DNA of 64,000 nt from Phyllobacterium myrsinacearum (GCF_014138285.1 NZ_JACGXN010000001.1:857314-921313), one strand, 5' to 3'. Shown: positions 46,568 to 57,600, counted from the stretch's first letter. Made by a program: numbers and translations. Notes: generated by a model not told the origin, from the letters alone.

Positions 46568-46597
46568 TTGACCCTAAAGTTCACTTTAACGTTAGAC
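46568..46597 (+). promoter_or_regulatory. MerR-type promoter with internal dyad for the OYE gene
   Basis: TTGACC (46568-46573) and TTAGAC (46592-46597) are separated by 18 bases, longer than usual. The spacer is centred on a perfect dyad TAAAGT-TC-ACTTTA (46575-46588), the arrangement MerR activators use. Confidence 0.65.
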
Positions 46598-46629
46598 CCA
46601 TGCCAACGTCAACTTACTGGTATTGAAAA

Positions 46630-47862
46630 ATGTCTCCATTCGAATCCCTTACCCTCCCCAATGGGAGCATCATTCCAAATCGCATTGCCAAGGCCGCAAT
46701 GGAGGAAAACATGGCGGATGCGGCACACGCGCCCTCCCCAGCTCTCTTGAAACTCTACAAGGCCTGGGCCGATGGTGGCGCCGGATTGATCCTGACGGGC
46801 AACGTCATGATTGACCGCCGCGCCATGACCGGTCCCGGCGGGGTCGTGCTGGAAGATGAGAGCAACCTTGCGGCCTTTCGCACATGGGCGCGGACTGGTC
46901 AGGCCAAGGGCGCACAGATGTGGGTCCAGCTCAATCATCCCGGCCGCCAGATGATGAAAGGCATGGGGCAGGAAACGCTGGCACCTTCAGTTGTGGCACT
47001 CGACTTGGGAAAGCATTCGAAACTGTTCCCTGTGCCTAAAGCCATGACGGAACACGACATCCATGCAATCATCCTGCGCTTCGCCAACGCCGCCAAGATT
47101 GCCGAAACGGCGGGATTTGCCGGTGTCCAGATTCATGCGGCGCACGGCTACCTGATCAGCCAGTTCCTGTCGCCCCGGACCAATCGCCGGGATGACATAT
47201 GGGGCGGTTCGCTCGAGAACCGGGCCCGACTGTTGCTCGAAACTGTCAGGGAGGTGCGTGCTGTTGTATCGCCAGATTTTTCGGTGGCCGTCAAATTGAA
47301 TTCGGCTGACTTTCAGCGCGGAGGATTTGATGCTGACGATGCAAAACGTGTCGTCGAAATGCTCAATGACGAGAATGTCGATCTCGTCGAGCTCTCGGGC
47401 GGCAGTTATGAAGCGCCTGCCATGCAGGGCAGCGCCCGTGACGGCCGTACATTGAACCGCGAGGCGTATTTCCTTGAATTCGCCAAGGATATCGCCGCCA
47501 TTGCCAGAATGCCTGTTATGGTCACTGGCGGTATCCGCCGGATGGAGATTGTGCAAACGGTGCTGGACAGCGGCGTGGCAATGGCCGGTATCGGCACGGC
47601 GCTGGCAATTCGCCCCGATCTGCCCGTGATCTGGCAGCAAGGAACTGACCCGCGTCCTGAACTGCCGCCAATCCACTGGAAAAACAAGGTTCTTGCCTCA
47701 CTCGCCAGCATGGCGGTGGTAAAGTATCAGCTAGCGCGGTTAAGCATGGATCGGGCGCCAGTTCCCAAAGTGTCGCCTGTCAAGGCGCTGTTGATTTCGC
47801 AGTTCAAGACGGCACGCCTTGTCAGGAAATACCGTCGCTGGATGACATCTTCAGCGTCATAA
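46630..47862 (+). CDS. NADH:flavin oxidoreductase, Old Yellow Enzyme family
   Basis: FMN-dependent ene-reductase of 410 residues. Blocks: LPNGSIIPNRIAKAAMEENMA, WVQLNHPGRQ, GVQIHAAHGYLISQFLSPRTNRR (substrate His and barrel), and the FMN phosphate-binding MVTGGIRR and GIGTALAIRPDLP. It probably reduces electrophilic enones or similar stress compounds. MerR control from the divergent gene is likely. Confidence 0.92.
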   Translation: MSPFESLTLPNGSIIPNRIAKAAMEENMADAAHAPSPALLKLYKAWADGGAGLILTGNVMIDRRAMTGPGGVVLEDESNLAAFRTWARTGQAKGAQMWVQLNHPGRQMMKGMGQETLAPSVVALDLGKHSKLFPVPKAMTEHDIHAIILRFANAAKIAETAGFAGVQIHAAHGYLISQFLSPRTNRRDDIWGGSLENRARLLLETVREVRAVVSPDFSVAVKLNSADFQRGGFDADDAKRVVEMLNDENVDLVELSGGSYEAPAMQGSARDGRTLNREAYFLEFAKDIAAIARMPVMVTGGIRRMEIVQTVLDSGVAMAGIGTALAIRPDLPVIWQQGTDPRPELPPIHWKNKVLASLASMAVVKYQLARLSMDRAPVPKVSPVKALLISQFKTARLVRKYRRWMTSSAS

Positions 47863-47884
47863 GAAACATTCACGCACTTGCAGC

Positions 47885-47916
47885 ATTCGCGTCAGAAACC
47901 AAAGCCCGACGCGAAT
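47885..47916. terminator. Inverted repeat between convergent OYE and hydrolase genes
   Basis: Perfect 9-base arms ATTCGCGTC / GACGCGAAT with a 14-base loop in the 69-base convergent gap. Confidence 0.4.
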
Positions 47917-47931
47917 TCACCCGTATCACCC

Positions 47932-48780
47932 CTACTTATCGATAAAATCGCGCACCGCTTTATTGTAACCTGCAGGGTCCTGCAGCATGGCGAAGTGGCT
48001 GGCATTGTCCAGTATTACCAGCTTGGCACCGGGAATGGTCTTGGCCATGTAATCCGTATGCTCGCGGCTGACCGCTTCGTCATGATCACCCAGAACGACG
48101 GCAATGGGCGTCTTGATCTTTTTCAGGTCATCGTCAGTCCAGTTCGGCTGGCTGGCCCACATGTTGCTGATCTGCTCGACAAAGGCATCGTACTCGGTCG
48201 GCGTCGGTGAGATCTTCCTGTACACTTCACCCGCCTTGTCGATGTACCCGGCAAAGGTCTTGTTCTGCAGCACGTCCGGCTTGACCCCGTCCACTTTGGT
48301 GTTGGCGGCCTGCGCAAAAACCTTGGTCAGGCGCTCCGGGTGGTGCATGGCGATGTCGATGCCGATGATACCGCCATCGCTCCAGCCGACCAGCGCCGTC
48401 TTGTCCACTTTCAGATAATCGAGCAGGGCAAGATAGTCCGACGACATCAGGTCATAGCTGAAAGGATCGGCATTGCGGGTGGAACGTCCATGGCCGCGAC
48501 TGTCGGCAACGATGACCATATGGTCCTTGGCCAGATCGGCCACCTGACTACCCCAGACATCGCTGTAGCCAAGCCCGCCGTGGATGAGCAGCACAGGCGA
48601 GCCGGATCCATAGACCGCATAATACATCTGGATACCGTTGACCGGGGCGGTGCCGGTCTTGATGGCAACCGGCATGGGCGCGGGATCCGGTAATTGCTCC
48701 CAGCGCTCGGCGGCGGGCGCGGCAGCCGCACCGGCAGCTAAGAGAAGTCCCAGTGACAGAAGAAACGTCTTCAAGTTCAT
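47932..48780 (-). CDS. Exported alpha/beta hydrolase
   Basis: 282 residues from MNLKTFLLS, with a clear signal peptide (FLLSLGLLLAAGAAAAPAA), so it acts in the periplasm. It has the alpha/beta hydrolase fold: LLIHGGLGYSDVW oxyanion loop, nucleophile elbow LVGWSDGGIIG (Ser in G-W-S-D-G, unusual Trp before Ser), LGDHDEAV acidic residue and NASHFAML catalytic His. The substrate is unknown. GGAGAG precedes the ATG. Confidence 0.88.
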   Translation of the reverse strand: MNLKTFLLSLGLLLAAGAAAAPAAERWEQLPDPAPMPVAIKTGTAPVNGIQMYYAVYGSGSPVLLIHGGLGYSDVWGSQVADLAKDHMVIVADSRGHGRSTRNADPFSYDLMSSDYLALLDYLKVDKTALVGWSDGGIIGIDIAMHHPERLTKVFAQAANTKVDGVKPDVLQNKTFAGYIDKAGEVYRKISPTPTEYDAFVEQISNMWASQPNWTDDDLKKIKTPIAVVLGDHDEAVSREHTDYMAKTIPGAKLVILDNASHFAMLQDPAGYNKAVRDFIDK

Positions 48781-48881
48781 GATTGCTCTCCATGACAAAG
48801 CAGCGCACCTGCGGGTAGAAAGATCAGCACTTTTCAGCCAAGGCCGCAATGGGATCGGTGCTTCAGTCTGCTCGACAAACA

Positions 48882-48912
48882 AAAAGTGCGGCGCTTAAGC
48901 GCCGCACTTTTC
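48882..48912 (-). terminator. Strong bidirectional terminator
   Basis: AAAAGTGCGGCGC / GCGCCGCACTTTT, a perfect 13-base stem with TTAA loop, flanked by A and T runs in both directions. It ends the minus-strand DUF2189 gene. Confidence 0.85.
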
Positions 48913-48929
48913 CACACGAGAGAGATGTT

Positions 48930-49754
48930 TTAGCGGGCCGCCCTCGCCGTGCGAACGCCTTCGGGGACCACGAGCTTGCGGTAGAGGTGCCACGTGGCAT
49001 GGCCAAGCACCGGAATGATCACGGCCAGTCCGGCAAAGATGGTGACGAAGCCGACCAGAAGCAGCACGGCAACCATCAGGCCCCACAGCGCCATGGTAAC
49101 CGGATTGGCCGCAACGGCCTTGATGGAGGTGTAAATGGCAACGGCAGCACCGACGTCCCGGTCGAGCATCAGCGGGAACGCGATCACCGTCATGCAAAGG
49201 ACGGCAACTGCAAAGACGAAGCCGACCGCATTCCCAACGAGAATGAGCCGCCAGCCTTCGGCCGTATTGAAGACCTGCTGCAGGAAAGTGGCAATGGAAA
49301 CAGGCGCATCAGGACCGAACAGCCCTTCATAAAGCCGTTGTGCTGTCAGTAGCCAGGCGACGAAAAGCACGAAAAGCAACGCACCTACTGCCAGAATGGA
49401 CGGAATAGCCGGTGATTTCCTGACATCGAAGGCATGCCGCCATGACGTGTCGAGATTGAGTTCGCGCCGTCGACTGATCTCGTAGAGCCCGATCGCCGCA
49501 AAGGGCCCGATCAGGGCAAAGCCGGACATCAGGGGATAGAGTAGTGCCAAGGCGTTGGAGCCGGAAGTCCAGCGCATCAGCACCAGTCCGGCGACGGGAT
49601 AGATCAGGCAGAGAAAAACGTAATGGGACGGTTTTGCCCAGAAGTCTTCAAAGCCCTCCCGCAAAGCCTCGAACAGATCCGATACGCCGATGCGGCGCAC
49701 CTGTGGAATAACGGGATTATCTGTTGCACCTGCAATGACATGAAACTGCGCCAT
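48930..49754 (-). CDS. DUF2189 family polytopic membrane protein
   Basis: 274 residues, about 6 transmembrane helices. The opening VIPQVRRIGVSDLFEALREGFEDFWAKPSHYVFLCLIYPVAGLVL is typical of DUF2189 proteins. No function is established. I chose ATG 49754 (MAQFHV) because GGGAG lies 9 bases upstream; the ATG at 49760 is too close to it. Followed by a strong terminator. Confidence 0.85.
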   Translation of the reverse strand: MAQFHVIAGATDNPVIPQVRRIGVSDLFEALREGFEDFWAKPSHYVFLCLIYPVAGLVLMRWTSGSNALALLYPLMSGFALIGPFAAIGLYEISRRRELNLDTSWRHAFDVRKSPAIPSILAVGALLFVLFVAWLLTAQRLYEGLFGPDAPVSIATFLQQVFNTAEGWRLILVGNAVGFVFAVAVLCMTVIAFPLMLDRDVGAAVAIYTSIKAVAANPVTMALWGLMVAVLLLVGFVTIFAGLAVIIPVLGHATWHLYRKLVVPEGVRTARAAR

Positions 49755-49926
49755 AACCATTTCTCCCAATCTGGTTCGAGGGTGTAACGGCCTTGTAATG
49801 GCGCATTGTGAAGATGAGCCCTTGGGACCGATACTTGCACGTGGGAAAAAGGATACGCCCATCGGCCGCAGAATACCAGCGGCCGACGGGCATCTGACGG
49901 GAAGTTGAACAGTTGGCGGACACTAT

Positions 49927-51465
49927 CTATTCGGCAGCCTCGGCGACAGCGGCGTCCGCATTCTTGGCCGCACCGGCTCCAGGCAACTGCACCGGCTTGA
50001 GGAGCATCGCCATCAACAACCCGAACAGGGCGATACAGGCGGCCGTCAGGAACAGCGGCGTAAATGCCGCGGCATAACTTTCAGCAAGGATCTGGCGCGT
50101 TTCCTCGGGAAGCGCCGCCATCATCTTGGGCGTCAGTTCAGCGATATTGCTCACGCCGGGAATGGCTCCGGCATCACGCGGCATGTTGGCCGCGATGATC
50201 GCACCATAGGCCGACATCGCAATCGAGGCTCCTGCCATGCGGGCCAGTGACACGGACCCGGTCGCGGCGCCGACATCACGGCTGCCCGCCGCATTCTGCA
50301 CTCCTATGATTGGAAGCTGCTGACCCACGCCGATGCCGAGACCATGCATGAGCATGAGGAGGCCAATGACTGCGACCGGGGTTCCCGCATGCACTTGGGT
50401 GAGCAGGCCAAAGGCAATGGCACTGAGCGTAAGACTGGCCACCGACAGATATTTGTAGCGGCCGGTGATTGAAATGATACGGCCGGTCAGCAGCGAACCG
50501 CCGACAATACCGCCTGTCAGCAGAATGAACAGCAGGCCCGCGAGTGACGGCGAAAGGCCTGTTGTAGTCTGCAGGAAGAAGGCAAAATAATTGACCATGC
50601 CGATGGCGATCGAACCGCTGGCGATTGAAATGATCAGGAACAGGGTGAAAGTCGAATTCCGGAACAGGGACAGCGGAACGATCGGTTCGGGCGCACGGCG
50701 CTCGATGAAGACCCATGTCGTCGCACACAGGACACCGAATACGAAAATCGAAACGGTTTGTGGTGCCAGCAGCGAGCCGAACAGTTGCGCGCCATCAGCC
50801 GCCAGAACGAGGCTGGTCGTGGTCAGGGCGAGCAGAACGGCACCGGCATAATCAATCTTCGGCTTGCGCGCCGGTTTGCGGTAGGGAAGCATGAAGGCAA
50901 GTCCGGCGATAACTGCAAGGCCGATCGGCAGATTGATAAGAAAGATCGACCGCCAGCCGAACAGATCACTCATCGTGCCGCCGAGCACCGGCCCGATGGC
51001 ACCGGAGGCCATGAAAACAAGGCTGATATAGCTCTGGTAGCGGGCGCGCTCGCGCGGTTCGAACAGATCGGCCGTAACGGAAAAGATCGAGACCATTACG
51101 CCGCCGCCGCCCAACCCCTGAAGGACGCGCGCTGCAATAAGCGTGTTCATGGAAATAGCGAGGCCACAGACCGCGGAACCAAGGGTGAAGATGGATATCG
51201 CGACGATCATCACATATTTGCGCCCGAAGAGGTCACCCAGCTTGCCGTAAACAGGCATGACCGCACTGACAGCGAGCAGATAGGCGGAGCCTATCCAGGC
51301 GAAGCGCTCAAGCTGGCCGAACTCACCGACGATGGTGGGAAGCGCTGTCGACACGATCTGGTTGTCAAGGACGGCCATGAACATGGTAGCCATGAGGAAA
51401 TAGAAAAGCATCATCCGCCGGCGCGGGTCCGCAACAAGCGGTTCGAACGTGTTCGTCATATCCAT
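49927..51465 (-). CDS. DHA2-type (EmrB/QacA) MFS multidrug transporter
   Basis: Inner-membrane proton antiporter with about 14 helices in 512 residues. Signatures: LDNQIVSTALPTIVGEFG (motif D1), GKLGDLFGRKYVMIV (motif A) and GLGGGGVMVSIFSVTADLFEPRERARYQ, with GPVLGG motif C. It exports toxic compounds. The divergent MarR gene is the probable repressor. I chose the start MDMTNTFE at 51465; an upstream in-frame ATG at 51513 is less likely. Confidence 0.92.
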   Translation of the reverse strand: MDMTNTFEPLVADPRRRMMLFYFLMATMFMAVLDNQIVSTALPTIVGEFGQLERFAWIGSAYLLAVSAVMPVYGKLGDLFGRKYVMIVAISIFTLGSAVCGLAISMNTLIAARVLQGLGGGGVMVSIFSVTADLFEPRERARYQSYISLVFMASGAIGPVLGGTMSDLFGWRSIFLINLPIGLAVIAGLAFMLPYRKPARKPKIDYAGAVLLALTTTSLVLAADGAQLFGSLLAPQTVSIFVFGVLCATTWVFIERRAPEPIVPLSLFRNSTFTLFLIISIASGSIAIGMVNYFAFFLQTTTGLSPSLAGLLFILLTGGIVGGSLLTGRIISITGRYKYLSVASLTLSAIAFGLLTQVHAGTPVAVIGLLMLMHGLGIGVGQQLPIIGVQNAAGSRDVGAATGSVSLARMAGASIAMSAYGAIIAANMPRDAGAIPGVSNIAELTPKMMAALPEETRQILAESYAAAFTPLFLTAACIALFGLLMAMLLKPVQLPGAGAAKNADAAVAEAAE

Positions 51466-51583
51466 GGAATTTTGTATCCGGTTTGAATAATGCGCTTTAT
51501 GTGCTATTAGCATACATATGTCAATCGCACTTTAATGCCTTTTGCATATTTTAAAGCCGATAGGCATCTGTTATGCTCGAATC

Positions 51584-52120
51584 ATGACAGAAACTACGGC
51601 GACACAAAAAATTGAAACCCCGGAAACCAGGACGGACGACGATCTCCTGCGTATCGGCCGGGTGATGACCCGTATGCGGCTGATGACAGGCAGGCGGGTG
51701 ATTGGCCGCCTTGCTATTCAGAACGTCGCGCCCGGCCTCGAACTGACCCACCTCGACGTTCTCGACGCAGTCAGGCGCGGCGAACTCACCGGCGAAGTCA
51801 CGGTCGGCGTCATTGCTGAAACCCTGCGGATCGACCCCTCGCGCGCCAGCCGCATCGTGGCCGAGATGGTCACCAAGAACGTGCTGCGCCGGAAGGCATC
51901 CCAGACCGACGCACGACGGATCGTCGTGGTCATGACAGCGCTCGGACAACGCCTGGTCGCCGAACTTCACGCACAGAAACAGTCTATTGTCGAAAGTGTG
52001 GTTGCAGACTGGTCACCCGAGGAAATTGAAATCTTCTCTCAGCTCTTTGAAAAATATGTTGACGGCTTCGAACAGCTTTTCGCACGCAATGTGACGGACC
52101 CAATGGAACGGACAGACTAG
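51584..52120 (+). CDS. MarR family transcriptional regulator
   Basis: 178 residues. The winged HTH is in ELTGEVTVGVIAETLRIDPSRASRIVAEMVTKNVLRRKASQTDARRIVVVMT. It lies divergent from the MFS pump and probably represses both genes until a pump substrate binds. The start ATG at 51584 (MTETTATQ). Its 3' end overlaps the convergent AI-2E permease gene by 4 bases. Confidence 0.9.
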   Translation: MTETTATQKIETPETRTDDDLLRIGRVMTRMRLMTGRRVIGRLAIQNVAPGLELTHLDVLDAVRRGELTGEVTVGVIAETLRIDPSRASRIVAEMVTKNVLRRKASQTDARRIVVVMTALGQRLVAELHAQKQSIVESVVADWSPEEIEIFSQLFEKYVDGFEQLFARNVTDPMERTD

Positions 52121-53124
52121 ATAAGTTTGCGCAGCGTGAGCTCATCTTTCAGATAGGCGTAATAAATTGGCGCGGCAATGAGACCCGCCACGCCAAACCA
52201 CGCCTCCATCACAACCATCGCCAGCAGCAATTCCCAGGAACGGGACTTGATCCGGGCGCCGATGATGCGTGCATTCATGAAGTATTCGAGCTTGTGAATA
52301 ACAATCAGGAAGGCAAGCGAGCCAATCGCCGCCATGAATGACACACTGAGCCCGACAACGACGATGATCGTGTTGGAAATCAGGTTGCCGATAACAGGCA
52401 AAAGACCGGCGACAAAAGTGACGACGATCATGGTCTTCACGAGAGGCAGATGCACGCCGAGAATCGGCAGGATGACGACGAGGTAAATCGCCGTCAGGAA
52501 CGTGTTCAGTGCAGAAATGCGGATCTGTGAAAAGACGATATTGCGGAATGCGCCGCTAAGCAGGCTCACCCGGTCAACAAGTGCCACCGCCAGAGGGCCC
52601 GGCTGGCGCGAGGAATTGACGGAGCTCAGCGCGATCAAGCCGCCAATCACCATGCCAACAATGATGCGGACAATCAGCACGCCAAAATCGCGGCCAACGA
52701 GCTGTAGTTGACCGGCATGCTCACGCAGCCATTTGGCGGCGATGGATTCCAGCTCATCAAGGTTGGATGGAAAATAATCCTTCGCCCAGTCCGGCACATG
52801 AACCTGCGCCGTGTCGATGATTTCTGCCATCTTCTTGAAAAGCGAGACAACACCTTCGGAGCCATTGGTCAATTGCCCGAGACCGCTCATCACCGCCGCG
52901 ACAATCAAAAGGATGAAAATCGCCGCCAGCAGAGCCAGAGCCAATGTCTTCGTCAAGCTATTGGAAACGCCCAGCTTACCCAGCACAGGAGCCGCGAGAT
53001 GGACCAGATTATAGACGAGAAGTCCCGACAAAAGGGCCGAAAGCAGTCCAAGCTGCAGGACGGCAATGAGAGCGATAAGCGTCAATACAAAAGACGCGAC
53101 ATAGAGCCTTGTGGCAGTCAGCAA
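52117..53124 (-). CDS. AI-2E family (PerM-like) transporter
   Basis: 335 residues, about 7-8 helices. The family blocks are VYNLVHLAAPVLGKLG near the N-terminus, FLTAIYLVVILPILGVHLPLVKTMIVVTFVAGLLPVIGNLISNT and EAWFGVAGLIAAPIYYAYLKDEL at the end. Members move quorum signals, ions or lipids; the cargo cannot be named. It is divergent from the RND operon. Confidence 0.85.
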   Translation of the reverse strand: MLTATRLYVASFVLTLIALIAVLQLGLLSALLSGLLVYNLVHLAAPVLGKLGVSNSLTKTLALALLAAIFILLIVAAVMSGLGQLTNGSEGVVSLFKKMAEIIDTAQVHVPDWAKDYFPSNLDELESIAAKWLREHAGQLQLVGRDFGVLIVRIIVGMVIGGLIALSSVNSSRQPGPLAVALVDRVSLLSGAFRNIVFSQIRISALNTFLTAIYLVVILPILGVHLPLVKTMIVVTFVAGLLPVIGNLISNTIIVVVGLSVSFMAAIGSLAFLIVIHKLEYFMNARIIGARIKSRSWELLLAMVVMEAWFGVAGLIAAPIYYAYLKDELTLRKLI

Positions 53125-53311
53125 GTGGCACCTTGAGAAGGGCTATCTGTTTCAAATTGTTCCTAGCCTTGAAAGCCTCCCGGGCGCAAGCAAAAGCCGC
53201 TTGAGTATGGACAAAATTTAATGGTGCCGGTAATTTCCAAGCGGCCCCAATACCCGCTAATGTCCTGTTTCTCTTAGACCCTTTCGAGGGATGGCAAGAA
53301 CAGGTGAATGA

Positions 53312-54664
53312 ATGGTATCGAAATCGCGTGTCCTGGTAGTGATCCTGGTCATTGCTGCACTCGGCGCCGGCGCATATGTGACACGCGACCGCTGGTGGAG
53401 CACCCGGGGCGCTGCAACACAAAATGCTGCCGCGCCGGCCGATGGTCAACGGGAAAGCGGACGCCGTGGCGGCGGGAGGCGCGGCGGCGGCCAGAGCCTT
53501 GGCCCGACACCCGTTCTGGTTGCAGAGGCTAAATCTGCTGATGTTCCTGTTTATATCGACGGCGTCGGATCTGTCCGGCCGCTGAACTCTGTCGTGGTGC
53601 GCTCGCAGGTCAGCGGCAAGCTTGCTGCCATTGAATTTCAGGAAGGGCAGGATGTGAAGGCGGGCGACGTGCTTGCCCGTATCGATGACGCCATCTATCG
53701 CGCACAACTTGATCAGGCCATAGCCAAGAAAGCACAGGACGAAGCGCTGCTGGCCAATACCAAGCTGGATCTCGAACGCTACATCCGCCTTGCCCAGACG
53801 AATGCAGGCACACAACAGCAGGCAGATACCCAACGCGCGCTGGTGGCGCAGTACGAAGCACAGCTCAAATCCGATGAAGCCGCCATTGAAAGTGCACAGG
53901 CAACGTTTGACTACACCATCATCCGTGCCCCGATCGACGGGCGGACCGGTATCCGCAATGTCGATGTCGGCAATATCGTCAGCACATCCGACACGACGGG
54001 TATCGTCACGCTTTCGCAGATCAAGCCGATTTCTGTGCAGTTTTCGATCCCTCAGCAACAGCTGGCAAAGATCAATGTGGCAAGCGCCGCCAACGCGCTG
54101 AGCGTGCAGGCACTGTCGGGCGATGGAAAAACCATTATCGACAGCGGTACACTTGCCGTCATCGATAATCAGGTTGATCCGACGACAGGCACGGTCAAGC
54201 TCAAGGCGAACTTTCCCAATGACAAACTCGTCCTCTGGCCGGGTGCTTTCGTCAATGCCCGCCTGCTCGTACAGACTTTGACCGGCGCGATTGTCGTACC
54301 CACCGCATCCGTGCAGCGTGGCCCGACAGGAACTTTTGTCTACCTGCTTCAGCCGGATGATACCGTCGCCATGCATCCGGTGACCGTCGGACAACAGGAC
54401 GATGTACAGGCGGTCATCACCAACGGCGTTGCAGCGGGAGATCGGATCATTACAACAGGATTTGCCCGTCTGCAGGACGGTGCCAAGGTTCAGGTCACTG
54501 GTAGCGCGGATCAGGGGGCGGCACCTGCGTCCGATACGACACCCACAGCCGATGACAAAAAGCCGGATGGCACTGGAAAAGGCGGCGAGCGGCAGCACAA
54601 GCGGCGTAACCAGCAAAGCGGTGGCACCAACGGCGGAGAGACCGAAAACGGGACTGCGAAATGA
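53312..54664 (+). CDS. mdtA: RND efflux periplasmic adaptor (MdtA-like)
   Basis: 450 residues: membrane anchor (RVLVVILVIAALGAGAYVT), a Gly/Arg-rich linker, then the HlyD-type adaptor. Its first half-lipoyl segment is VRPLNSVVVRSQVSGKLAAIEFQEGQDVKAGDVLARID, followed by the hairpin and the second half FDYTIIRAPIDGRTGIRNVDVGNIV. The C-terminal ~50 residues are a charged tail. It links the inner-membrane pump to an outer-membrane channel, whose gene is not in the window. The ATGA overlap couples it to the first permease. Confidence 0.92.
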   Translation: MVSKSRVLVVILVIAALGAGAYVTRDRWWSTRGAATQNAAAPADGQRESGRRGGGRRGGGQSLGPTPVLVAEAKSADVPVYIDGVGSVRPLNSVVVRSQVSGKLAAIEFQEGQDVKAGDVLARIDDAIYRAQLDQAIAKKAQDEALLANTKLDLERYIRLAQTNAGTQQQADTQRALVAQYEAQLKSDEAAIESAQATFDYTIIRAPIDGRTGIRNVDVGNIVSTSDTTGIVTLSQIKPISVQFSIPQQQLAKINVASAANALSVQALSGDGKTIIDSGTLAVIDNQVDPTTGTVKLKANFPNDKLVLWPGAFVNARLLVQTLTGAIVVPTASVQRGPTGTFVYLLQPDDTVAMHPVTVGQQDDVQAVITNGVAAGDRIITTGFARLQDGAKVQVTGSADQGAAPASDTTPTADDKKPDGTGKGGERQHKRRNQQSGGTNGGETENGTAK

Positions 54665-57600
54665 GTGTTTCGACACCTTTCATCCACAGGCCCATAGCAA
54701 CCTCGCTTCTGGGCATTGCCGTGCTGCTCGGCGGCATTCTCGGCTATCTCGCATTGCCGGTCGCGCCATTGCCGCAGGTGGATTTCCCGACGATTCAGGT
54801 GACGACGCAGCTGCCGGGCGCCAATCCGGATACGATGGCGTCCCTCGTCACCGCCCCGCTGGAGCGCCAATTGGGGCAGATACCCTCGTTGTCCTCCATG
54901 GTGTCATCGAGTGCATTCGGCATCAGTCAGGTAACGCTCCAGTTCGACCTTGATCGCGATATTGACGGCGCTGCGCAAGATGTGCAGGCCGCGATCAACG
55001 CAGCCGGTTCTCTGCTGCCGAAAACCCTGCCTTACCCGCCTACCTATGCAAAAGTGAATCCTGCCGATACACCGATCATCACGCTTGCCCTGCGCTCCAA
55101 AAGCTATTCCATCCGTAACCTCAGTGATTTCGCCGATACCATGATGGCACAGCGCCTGAGTGAGGTGACCGGCGTCGGCAACGTGAATATTCAAGGTGGC
55201 GTGCGCCCGGCTGTGCGCATCCAAGCAGACCTGCCGCGTCTGGCATCCTATGGCATAGCACTTGAAGACATCAGGACTGCGATCACCAATGCCAGTGTTG
55301 CGGGCGCAAAAGGTGCACTCGACGGCACCCACCAGTCCTACACAATTTCAGCCAACGATCAGATCGTTGATCCGCAGACCTATAATTCCATCATCGTTGC
55401 TTACAAGAACGGCTCCCCTGTCCTGCTCAAGGATGTGGCGACGGTTGTCGAAGGACTGGAGAATTCCCGCGTCGGTGCCTGGTATCAAGGCGAACCAGCC
55501 GTGGTGATCGATGTGATGCGCCAGCCCGGCGCCAACGTCATCGACACGGTGAGCCGCGTGCTGCAGCAGTTACCCCGCCTCAAGCAGGCCCTGCCCGCGG
55601 GCGTGACGCTGGATGTGGTGAATGACCGGACCAACACGATCCGCGCATCCATCCATGATGTGCAACTGACTCTGGCGATCAGTATTGCGCTGGTCATTCT
55701 TGTCGTCTTCATCTTCCTGAGAACCGTTCGCGCCACCATTATCGCCGGTGTTGCGCTGCCCCTGTCGCTTGTCGCGACCTTCGGCGTGATGTGGTTTGCC
55801 GGTTTCAGTCTCGACAATCTTTCTTTGATGGCACTGACCATCGGCACCGGCTTTGTCGTCGACGATGCCATTGTGATGATCGAAAATATCGTCCGCCATA
55901 TCGAAGACGGCGAAGGACCGCTCGAAGCAGCGCTCAAAGGCGCCGGCGAAATCGGCTTCACCATTATATCGCTGACCGTCTCGCTGATTGCCGTGTTTAT
56001 CCCCCTCCTCTTCATGACAGGCATTGTCGGGCGCATGTTCCGCGAGTTCGCCCTGACACTGACTATTGCCGTTGTCGTGTCCGCCATCGTCTCGCTCACA
56101 CTCACCCCCATGATGTGCGCACGGATACTGCGCGGCAAGGCAGAAGGCGAGCGCCGTGGTGTGCTGCATGGTATCGACCAATGGATGGACAAGGTTATCG
56201 CGGGATACCGCCGCAGCCTTCTTTGGGCACTCGACCGCAGCAAACTCATGCTGCTGCTGACGGCCATCACACTCGCAGCAACAGTTGCGCTATATGTCAT
56301 TATTCCCAAGGGCTTCTTGCCCTCGCAGGACACCGGACTGATAACAGCAATCATTGAAACCGAACCGACGACCTCTTTCGAGGCAATCAAACGAACCCAG
56401 GCGATCGTGACGGACAGGCTGCAACACGATCCAGATGTGGCAGGCGTTGTCTCGGTTGTCGGAACCAGTACAACCAATCTTACTCCCAACACCGGCACGC
56501 TTAGCCTTGTATTGAAACCACAGGACCAGAGATCGGATTCAGCGGCACAGATCATTGACCGCCTGCGAACCGAAACCACTGGCATTCCCGGCGTGCAAGT
56601 CACGTTCCAGAGCGTGCAGGATATCCGGATCAGCACGCGCTCCAGCCGCGCGCCGTACCAGTACACGCTGACGGGCACCGATACGGCGACAGTGATCGAT
56701 TGGTCGCAGCGGCTTGCCAAAGAACTGCAACGCGACCCGGCTTTGATCAATGTGGCTTCGGAAATCGAAATGGGTGGCGGCCGGATCTTCGTCAATGTCG
56801 ACCGGGAAACTGCGTCCAGACTCGGTGTCTCGATGCAGGCAGTCAGCGATACACTCAACGATGCCTTCGGGCAGCGCCAGATTGGCACGATTTACGGACA
56901 GGCAAACCAATATCGCATCATCCTTGAAGCCTCGCCGCAGTATCAGGCCGATCCGAAATCCCTCGACAAACTCTATGTCAGCGGCACCGGCGGAGCACAG
57001 GTGCAGCTGAGTGCCTTCGCTACGGCCTCATTCACGACTGCGCCCCTCGTCATCGGCCACGATGAGCAGTTTCCCGCCGTGACGGTAAGTTTCGATCTCG
57101 CGCCGGGCTCGTCGTTGAGCCACGCGGTCGCAGCGATCAAATCGGCTGAAAAGGCGATAGCCATGCCCGAGACCATCCGCGGGCAATATTCAGGCGATGC
57201 AGCGGAATTTGCAAGTTCGCTGGCGGGTGAACCATGGCTCATTCTCGCAGCAATCGTCACGATCTACATCGTGCTGGGTGTGCTTTACGAGAGCGCCATC
57301 CACCCCATCACCATTCTCTCCACATTGCCTTCGGCCGGTGTCGGTGCACTGGTCGCCCTGATGCTCTTCGGCCAGGACCTTTCGATCATCGCGCTCATCG
57401 GTATCGTCCTCCTGATGGGCATTGTGAAAAAGAACGCGATCATGATGATTGACTTTGCACTCGAAGCGGAACGGACGGAAGGGCTCGACCCGCGAGAGGC
57501 CATTGTCAAAGCATCGATCCTGCGTTTCCGCCCGATCATGATGACGACCCTCGCTGCGCTTTTCGGCGCGTTGCCACTGGCACTCGCCCAGGGAACCGGC

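Noticed and set aside
53009-54676. Minus-strand open frame of about 555 codons antisense to the RND adaptor
   Set aside because: Cys/Arg-rich shadow translation opposite a clear HlyD-type protein.
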